Assembly (NCBI GenBank): GCA_017893485.1
Contig: CM030360.1
Location: 16,601,971 to 16,665,970, forward strand
Length of the DNA: 64,000 nucleotides
Source of the DNA: Hemerocallis citrina
Lineage: Eukaryota; Streptophyta; Magnoliopsida; Asparagales; Asphodelaceae
Direction of reading: 5' to 3'
The position numbers were made by a program, and so were the translations under genes. Each line of letters opens with the position of its first letter. The first letter of the stretch is position 1. Under the pieces are notes generated by a model that saw nothing but the letters and a program-made list of their open reading frames with translations, was not told the DNA's origin and searched no databases. This document shows, piece after piece, positions 56,567 through 64,000 of the stretch.

Positions 56567-57857
56567 TAACAAGATGAAGAAAGTCTGGCTGAAGACTTAA
56601 CACTTAGCGCTTCTTGGGAGGCAACCCATATTTTCTTTTATTGCATTTAGATTTTATTTATCTTTTAGTTTATTTGATTTTAGTTTTTGATTTTATCTTG
56701 TAGGAGTGCATGAGTTTGAAAGTCACCGGGCGGAGCTGTTTTGTACACCTACGTTGATGGCTGTTTTGGAGTAGTATGGAGTCAGAATCTGGAAAACTGA
56801 TTCAAAGAGAAATTGTAGAAAATTTTCTTAGCTTTCCAGAAGAAAAAAATCAGCCCATTTGGACATCTACAGCTCCAGATATCGCAAAAATACTGAACGC
56901 CACGCGTGCAGAAATTTTAAAACGAATCAGGGGAGAAATTCTGAACTTTTTTTGCATTCTTTTTGTTTTTCTTTTTTCTTTCCCATTGAGGACAATGTGA
57001 TATTCAAGTTTGGGGGGAAGGTTTAAAAATTTATTATTATTATTTTTTTTTTAGAAAAACAAAACAAAAGGGATTTCAATTACGCTTACCTTTACACTTT
57101 TGAGTTCTTTATTGTGATAAGCATTAAAATAATTTTTTTTTTTTGGGATAGACAATTGCTTATAAAGCAAGAGTAAGCATACTTATTTACTTTAGGATTA
57201 TTGAGTTTCAAAATTCCTTAAAAAGTTGTGTGAGTCATGCTATTATACATAAAAGACAAATGTGATGCTTTTTCTTGTGATGATCCCCTTTGATCTAGTC
57301 CTAAACAGAGTTTAAGTAAATAGAGTAATAATGAAAAAAAAATTTATGAATAAAGTCAATCTACTCCAATGTTTTGAGTTGCTTAGTAACTAGGAGTATT
57401 CATCACCAATGTTTACTTCTACGTCAAACGACAACGTGAAATATGAGTGTGCAAAGCACTCTAAGTTTGTGACGTGTTGAGTAACCGGGTGATTTCATCG
57501 CAAATGTTTTGCATTCGCGTTAAAATCCAAGTGACAACTTAGAGAAGAAAAAAAACTCTAGTTTGCTACTTGGTTTGTAGTAGTGAGAAGGGATAATCAC
57601 AAATTGAGTTGTTACATACTATAATTACATTAATTGCACGACAAATATGATTGTGTTTGGAATTCTGAATAAATAATTGCCATGGAGAAAGTGGGTATAC
57701 TTGATTTTACTTTATTTGTTATTGTTTATATTTTTAATTGAAATTTTGATGTTTACATGATAAGACCTTTTAGTATGATGGGTTGAGCCTATTATTCCCT
57801 TATTCATGATTTTACTTTTTGCTCGAGGACAAGCAAAATCTTAAGTTTGGAGGTATT
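56567..57857 (+). other. Post-integrase region of the Athila element with two polypurine-type motifs
   Basis: GGGAGGCAACCCA is near 56617. A short open frame (56776-57000) has a hydrophobic end and may be a relic of a third gene. Then comes GAGGACAATGTGATATTCAAGTTTGGGGGG (56989-57018). About 840 bases later GAGGACAAGCAAAATCTTAAGTTTGGAGG directly precedes the 3' LTR. The second is the functional polypurine tract; the first has the same layout. Confidence 0.75.
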
Positions 57858-59578
57858 TGATGTGTCTAATTTTTATACAAATATTTGTACTCATTTACCC
57901 ATTAAAATTGTTTGTTTTCGTTTATGTTTTTTATAGTTCATCTTATTTCTATAAGATTTCAACTAATTAATTATTTTTGAAGAAATGAGATTTTTGATGC
58001 AAAAAATGAAGATTTTGCAAAAAATCAACAAACAAAGCAAAACTATGGATTTATAAATTTTTATTGTTTTGTTGAATCTTAATTTGCTAATTGAGCTAAA
58101 AGTGCGATAAATAATTTTAAAATGGTTTAAATTAGCTAATACGATTTTTAGTTAGTTTAATTTATTTTAAACTAATTAATGTTATTTTATTTTTAAAACC
58201 CTAATTTCTGGTATTATTTTTGTGTATGCAACACGTGTTTGCAAGAAAAGGAAAGAAAAGAAAAAGGAGAAAGAAATAAAGATCAGATTTAAGAAGGAAG
58301 GAAATAAATGAAAAGGAGGGGATTTTTCTGCAAAGAGCAAACCCTAATTCTCCTTTCCGTTTTCTTATAAATACACACCACTGTGGAACACGCTTACCAA
58401 GAGGTGACAGCTGCTAAAATAAAATAAAAAATAAAAAAAGTAAAGCAACGAAACAGATCTCTCTGTGTGGCGTGTTGTTCCAGGCGAAAAGAGAAGGAGA
58501 CAGAACATGCACATGCGACAGCTCTGACTGCAACACGAAGACGTGACCTGGCACTGTTCTCGAGGTAGATGGAGAAGGCGCTGACAGGCGGGTCCCTCGT
58601 GCCAAGGCGACGAAACGAAGCAGCAGAAGAGTGCTGACATGTCGATGTGAAGGCGTGCACACATGCTGATGGTGACAGAGCGACGAGACAGCGCTGAAGA
58701 CCACCTGACGTGAAGGCTGCACTGTGCAACTGTTTCGAGACGAGACAAGACATACACAGAGGAGAGAGAATGGCTTGGGCTCGGTTCTCGGAGTTTGGTT
58801 TGCAATATTTTTATATTTTTTTGTATCTCTTCTTCTCTAATTTTTTGATGTAATCCCAAACAATTTTTGTTAGTTGCAAATTGATCATGAATTAATTTTA
58901 CTTTTCTAGGGGCTAAGATGTAGCCTAGTTTTTTATAACACAATTTTAATTCCTTGTTATTGTTCGATTTTTCTATGGTTGTGTGTTGATTTTTATTCTT
59001 AATGCGTACAATTGGTGGACAGACATTTGTATGATCTTTTAAATCATGAAGAAACTGAACTGGTATTTTTGTAGTTAATAAAAATTAAACACCGTTATAG
59101 GAGCGAACTGCTCTTAATGTGACCGTTAAGAAGTCCATAAATCTTAATGAATTTTCAATTGATAATTTGTGAATGAAATGAGACAAATAATTAGTTGAGA
59201 ATAATTTTGATACTGCTTGACAGAGAGTATTGAATAATTTTGGGATTTGGTCTACTACTTGGAAAAATAATATTTTTATTCATAAGGAGTTATAAATTGT
59301 GTGTGATAAACTAGATGAAGTCAAAAGCCCTAAAATTAATTTTGCCATTAACAAATTACAAGAATTTCACAGCCTGCTCACTCTTCATTAATTTAGTTAG
59401 TTTTCTTTAGATTAATTTAATTTAGTTGTTTTATCCTTTTTAAATTTCGATTTCCAAATAGTGATTCATCTAGTAAATTCGGTACTCAATAAAATAATTA
59501 ATCCCTGTGGGTTCGACACTCTATTCACTTAACTATACTACTTGTTGCGATTTTGTACACTTACAAATATTCACATCA
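57858..59578 (+). repeat. 3' LTR of the Athila element
   Basis: TGATGTGTCTAA to CACATCA, 1721 bp, with TATA box 58366-58373. It is complete at its left end, unlike the 5' LTR. Confidence 0.93.
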
Positions 59579-59735
59579 ATATAGTCCTAGAAGTGCATTG
59601 TTGTAATTGTATGATTGAATTATGTGATGTCTCATGAGTAATTATGAATGTGTTGAATACTGAATTTTCCCATGACAATTCTCTGTAATATAGAATTCGA
59701 ATTGTACAGGTTAGGAAATTATATTTCGCTGTTAA
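59579..59735 (+). repeat. Right copy of the duplication flanking the Athila element
   Basis: Starts ATATAGTCCTAGAAGTGC and ends GGAAATTATATTTCGC. Partner of 49317-49458. Confidence 0.9.
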
Positions 59736-61712
59736 AGTAATGTAAATGTAGCAAGTGAAATAAACTATATTAACTTTTCCTGAGAAGATTTGACAGTGAA
59801 CGAGGCGTGAGAACTCTGGTCTTGGCGTTCGAGCTTGGGTGCTTAAGTCGCGGGTTCAATTCGGCCTGAGTGCATATTGATCTCGGTTTTTATTTAAAAA
59901 CCGTTTGGAGTGAGTCTTAGTTCATATTGATTAATTTAGAACAAGTTGACAGAATTACAAGTTTGGAAGACTGGTTTGTGCGTGAGTTTCGGGGAGTAGC
60001 GGGTCTCGAGTTTGGGCCTTGGAAACCTTATTCTTTTTTTGAAACTCTTTGTAGATAATCAGTAAGTAGAAACATATAGTATATTTTTGTGAAGATTCTA
60101 CACCAATAGAGAGTTTGGTTCATGGTTGTTGGGTGTGATTAAGGGCGCTACTGTGCTCAGGTTCGATGATGGACAAGGCCATTTTTTGGTTATTATTATT
60201 TTTGCATATAATTGCATGTATTATCTTTGAGAAAAAATGTTAAATTTATCTAAAATATTAATGGAATATTTTGAAATAACTATATATCCACTTAAGATTT
60301 AACTTGTCATAAAAAATACATTTTTGAAGATATGGTTCCATTGATTATTGAATTTATTCCACAATTGTTTTGCTTTAAGGTAAACTAAAATTTGGAATAT
60401 TATTGAGATAGTTTTGTTAAATTTAGAGATGTATTTTGTATTAAAAATTATTGTAAATTGTTTAGATGACGAATTAAGAAGTGAAAAGTAGACATATGAC
60501 GTTTGAAATGATTTTTGTTATTTAACTGAAGTATTACTGAATAATAGTTATACATTTGTTTTGAATTGATGAATCAAAAGAGAATGAATAAGAGAATCAA
60601 TGATTCATAATGAATGAGAAATGTTATAATAGAGGTTGATTATAACCTAGAAGATCTCTGACTTGAGACGTGTGGGTTCTAGGAGTTGAGCAAGACCCGT
60701 AGTGACCGGAAAATTATGATAAATAAAATTTTAAGAAATGGCAAGTATGGGGCCAGAGTCCTCTCGGTGAGTGAGTTAAGTCTGGTAGGGTAAGCTAGCT
60801 TTAAGCCATGATAACTAAAATTAAATTAAGGACATGTACTAGACAAGAAGACGTGATGAGACTTGGACAAACGTAAGTGGGACACTTTTATATAATTAGA
60901 CAGTGTATTCTGGGACTATAGATCCAGTCAGGTGGTGTACTCCGGGACTGTGATTGCTGTGCTGAGTGAGGCACGCCTTAATTAAATCCGGGATTACGAA
61001 TGATTGGGCGGTGTACTCCGGGATCATGAATAGTGGGGAGGATAGGAGATGAATCTTCAATATATTTCGGGCTAGAGCGGCATTTGCGGGATGTTTGCAT
61101 GACGAGAATTTTGTATAATCGGGCGGTATACTTTGGGACTGTAATCCGTACTCGTGGAATGTCTAAATCTTGTTTTGTTACCGTAGTAGGATTTCATGGC
61201 GAGAGATTGAACCCTATAATGAGGAGAACGTTAAAGGCTTGCCCTCGAACCTATGTAGTATGGGATGCATATAATCCGAACAAGTGCGCATTAGAGTTAC
61301 ATCGTAAGTATAACTGTCTGCATTAGTCACTAGGTTCATGACAAAGACTGACAAATTTAGGGTAGTCACATCTCACATTTTATTTTGCATTCAAGTTTGT
61401 GATTGTTAAATTAAGGGAGCGCTGTATTATAGCATTGCGTCAGTTGTATGCAACTGATGTGACCACAGTTCTCAAGTTGCAGGACACAGATTAGCGATCG
61501 ACAGGGGCTTGAGTTGGATGTCGATGAGTGTTGTAGGCTTGAAGATGGTTGATGATATAAATTTTATTTCTTTTATGAAAATTTTCATTGCGTATTGTAA
61601 AAAATAACATTGTACTGAAAAAGTTTTTAATTCCTTATATTTTTGTACGAATTTGAAGTAAAAATCTTGTTTGTGCTATGAATTACCTATGTTTGAAATC
61701 CGGAGCGTTACA
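59736..61712 (+). mobile_element. Old LTR related to that of element C (right part)
   Basis: About 60880-61320 aligns with the LTR of C read on its sense strand. Shared landmarks are GGGCGGTGTACTCCGGGA-type motifs (four copies), CTATAGATCCAGT, TTTCATGGCGAGAGATTGA, TTGCCCTCGAACCTATGTAG and TATGGGATGCATA..ATCCGAACAAGTG. It ends GGAGCGTTACA at 61712, like the LTR of C. No PBS follows, so it is a solo or 3' LTR. The open frame at 61033-61326 is a shadow. Confidence 0.75.
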
Positions 61713-62210
61713 ACTATAGCCTGATGAAGATAGAGCACACACATCAATGTCGAGAGTATTCTTCATTGACGAAGTCAGTGATGAATTTACTTTAATATTA
61801 ACCCATGATATAAGCCATGATGTAAGCATAACAAAAATGTATTAAAATTTATGTAATAGATGATGCAAGAACTCAATAATGTAAAGTCATCTCTTCCTCT
61901 ATAAAAGGGAAGGCTTAGTAAGGGAGAACACAAACAATCTATGACAGAAATTTCATATAGTCCTGTAAGAAGAGTTTGTTCGTAAAAAGTCTCGAATCTA
62001 AGGTATGATTAACTAATCTCTTCCCCTTAGGGAGAGCTTTGTAAGGCTCTATCTGAAAGTTCTTGCAAAAGACTTATTTACTACCTTCACAGTTAAGCCA
62101 TACACCTAGTGGTAGAAAACAAGCTAGGTTGATGCCTATACTGAAGTACTTCTCAGTTGTTTCAGACGTATCACTTTGAAGAAGCTCTCTTGAAGAGCAT
62201 AGTAGTTTTG
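61713..62210 (+). promoter_or_regulatory. Pararetrovirus-promoter-like stretch
   Basis: TGACG/TGATG-type motifs lie near 61765-61825 upstream of TATAAAAG (61900-61907) and a leader-like region. This arrangement recalls the transcript promoters of plant pararetroviruses. There is no coding support next to it, so the call is tentative; an LTR promoter is the main alternative. Confidence 0.3.
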
Positions 62211-62389
62211 AGAATAGAAGAACGTAAAAGGAGCATTGTAATCGAGGTGCATACCAAAGGTATTTTATCCGTTCATATTTTTCAACAATTTTCTTAAACT
62301 CATTCATTCTGTTACAAAGCCTTTTTCTAGTCTTCTTAATGTCTTTGGTGTTCTAACGAAGAATGTTTAGAATAGCATCAGGTATTCTA

Positions 62390-63778
62390 TTTTTTTCAAG
62401 TGCTTCTTTATAACCTTCCACTACCTCTTCAAATTTTCTTTTGCATTATTTAAATCATCAGTGAGTTTAGCAATATCAACGGATTTCTCATGAATTTTTC
62501 TTAGATTTTCATCATGTGGTGCTAAGGATTCTTGAATCTGTTGTTTTAAATACTCATTTTTCTCTATCAACACTTCATGATCTTATCTAAATGACTCAAA
62601 ACTTTCAATAATCGAAGAATTTTTATTTTTCAACTTTTGATTTTTAGCAATGCAAGGGTCATGTGATTTATTTGACATTTATTTATATTGTCTCAATTCA
62701 CGACTTAATTTCTTTGCATAATATTTTAAACCATTACACATGTCAACTAAATCATCATAGGTGGGTTATTCGATTACATCTTCTTGGGGTGGTGATTGCA
62801 CCTCACCATTTCCAAGAGCCATGAATCCAAAGTTTTGTGGTCTTGCTCTTCATCACTGGAATCTGAATCTAGGCATGTTGCCTTCAATGCCTTCTTTCTT
62901 AATCCTTGGTTGGAGTGGTAGTAGTCCTTGTTTCTGTCCTATGAGATGAGACAATTTGTGCAAATATATCCCGACCTCTTGTATTTGTAACTTATGTCAT
63001 CTTTGTCCTTTTCTCTTCCTCCTTGAGACCTGTTATATTTTTGTGTTTGAGATACTTACGAAAAATTTTGGTCGGTAGCGAAATATCTTCATCTGATTAT
63101 TCATGACCTAACTCTGCTTTTGATGATCGTGAAGTTTTTGCTTTCATGGAAATGGTCTTTTATTTAGCATCTTCAATTTTTATTAGAAAGTGTAGTAGTC
63201 AAACCCTTTTTCTTCAAGTGTCACTCTCATTGCGGCAGCTTTTACATCCATTCAGGCGTGAGACTGCTTATGAATTTTCCGACCTTTCGGTCATCATTCA
63301 ACCCCTTACCAAAGCTTTCAAGTTCATGTGCAACAATGTCGAAGCAGGCAAGCATCTGATCTACATTCTCTTTTGGTAACATACGAAAAACATCAAACTT
63401 ATAAAAGCATTGATTAATTTTTGCCTTTACCTCAGATGCGGTTCCTTCAGGCCATTTTAGCATGTTGTTCCAAATTTCATACGTCATTTTACAATTTTGC
63501 CCATCACGCATCAACTGTTCATTGTTTAGGCCGGCATAGAGTGCTCCCATAGCTTTGGAATTTGTAGTTTTTAGTGCTAGTTTAGATTTTGTGAAAGCTC
63601 TCTTTCCGTCACAGATAGAAATGTCTGTTTTGTTTATGCACACGTTCCATACTTCTTCTCCAAGCATCTGAAAAAAGTGAGACATACGAACTTTCCAAAT
63701 ATCATTGCATTTTTCATCAAAATATAGTGAACGTGTTAAACTTGCCCCATTTGAGATAAATGGCCCCGATGAGTACAA
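62390..63778 (-). pseudogene. Gag of the Ty1/copia element (decayed)
   Basis: The open part 63242-63778 has the copia Gag pattern: WKVRMSHFFQMLGEEVWNV, KAMGALYAGLNNEQLMR, YEIWNNMLKWPEGT, KFDVFRMLPKENVDQML and LNDDRKVGKFISSLTPEW. It lacks a clear N-terminus. A stop at 63242 is followed by a region with many stops (about 62390-63240) that still shows a Cys-containing piece near 62970 and a Lys/Glu-rich end. Such Gag proteins form the particle of SIRE-type elements; this copy is dead. Confidence 0.75.
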
Positions 63779-63847
63779 GTTTTCGGGAGAAGGAATTTCG
63801 GCTACTGAACTTTTTGCTCAAGCCTTTAAGCTTTTAATAAGCACCTT

Positions 63848-63860
63848 GCTCTAATACCAC
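63848..63860 (-). other. Primer-binding site of the Ty1/copia element
   Basis: On the minus strand GTGGTATTAGAGC follows the LTR end TTTACA. TGGTATTAGAGC is the usual initiator-Met type PBS with one change, common in SIRE-like elements. Confidence 0.8.
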
Positions 63861-64000
63861 TGTAAATCACCTTGGGGGTGAATAGGATGATTGTGCGGAA
63901 ATTAAATTTTTTTTAAAAATTGCGTAAAGTAAAAGAATAAAGTAAGAGAAAGCAAACAGAGCAACGAGCAAGACATAGAGATATAAATGGTTCGACCCCC
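63861..64000 (-). repeat. 5' LTR of the Ty1/copia element (partial)
   Basis: On the + strand it begins TGTAAATCACCTTGGGGGTG, i.e. the LTR ends GGTGATTTACA on its sense strand. The rest is outside the window. Confidence 0.75.

Larger units (their letters stand above)
49459..59578 (+). mobile_element. Athila-lineage Ty3/gypsy element, degenerate
   Basis: LTRs 49459-51166 and 57858-59578, PBS TGGCGCCGCTGCCGGGGA, gag-pro-RT-RNaseH-integrase, and a 3' region after pol with the Athila-type motifs GGGAGGCAACCCA and AAGTTTGGGGG. There is no intact env-like gene. Stops and frameshifts occur throughout. The LTRs differ by several percent by eye, so it is an older insertion. The 5' LTR lacks about the first 11 bases of the 3' copy. 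Confidence 0.93.
62215..64000 (-). mobile_element. Ty1/copia (SIRE-like) element, 5' end, truncated
   Basis: Read on the minus strand: LTR end at 63861, PBS, gag, then decay. The pol genes are missing; the element is cut off leftward near 62215-62400. The 5' LTR runs off the window at 64000. Confidence 0.75.

Noticed and set aside
59810..59875. tRNA- or SINE-like A and B boxes (GCGGGTTCAATTC)
   Set aside because: The spacing and A box are poor, no cloverleaf can be drawn, and no poly(A) tail or target duplication is seen.

Overview
This window is plant nuclear DNA made almost entirely of nested retroelements. I see no convincing host gene. The evidence is plant-type LTR retrotransposons: Ty3/gypsy Tat, Athila and Tekay/Del-like elements, and a Ty1/copia SIRE-like element. 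Their primer-binding sites match plant initiator-Met tRNA or a tRNA ending CGGCGCCA. A plant LINE derivative and probable pararetrovirus remnants are also present. This layout is typical of gene-poor heterochromatin in a flowering plant. The species cannot be told from the sequence.

Layout. An old non-autonomous LTR element (O) starts left of the window and ends at 45945. Its 5' LTR tail is 1-874, its non-coding interior 875-3827, and its 3' LTR starts at 3828. That 3' LTR is split into four pieces (3828-4063, 18568-19581, 41812-42225, 43877-45945) by three later insertions. (i) Element A, a Tat element on the + strand at 4064-18567, has a perfect 5-bp target duplication (ATCCC). (ii) Element B, a degenerate Tat element on the - strand, occupies 19582-41811. 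(iii) D, a LINE-like insert on the - strand at 42226-43876, has a 16-bp target duplication. Inside the pol region of B lies element C (29145-38513, - strand, target duplication TCTTC). C has two 3.7-kb LTRs around a non-coding interior of less than 2 kb. By eye the LTR pairs diverge most in O (about 7% in the stretch compared), less in B, and by roughly 1% in A and C. This fits the nesting order.

Right of O are a Tat LTR fragment (45946-46565), a pararetrovirus-like remnant (46566-47800), duplicated LTR-end/PBS segments (47945-48650), a degenerate Athila element (49459-59578) sitting in an old Tekay-like LTR (right part 59735-61712), a virus-promoter-like stretch (61713-62210), and the 5' end of a Ty1/copia element on the - strand running off the window (about 62215-64000).

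How the genes work together. Elements A and B each carry gag-pro-RT-RNaseH-aRNaseH-integrase in one orientation. Downstream of pol, each carries a second gene on the opposite strand. That antisense gene has four exons with introns at equivalent places and phases in both elements (phases 1, 0, 0), its own TATA-type promoter and poly(A) signal. It encodes a domain like Pfam 'putative gypsy type transposon' (Transposase_28) followed by coiled coils. It is bracketed by copies of one non-coding repeat. This cassette is the most interesting coding content. The other notable signals are initiator-Met tRNA-like fragments inside O and C and a string of strong inverted repeats in A.
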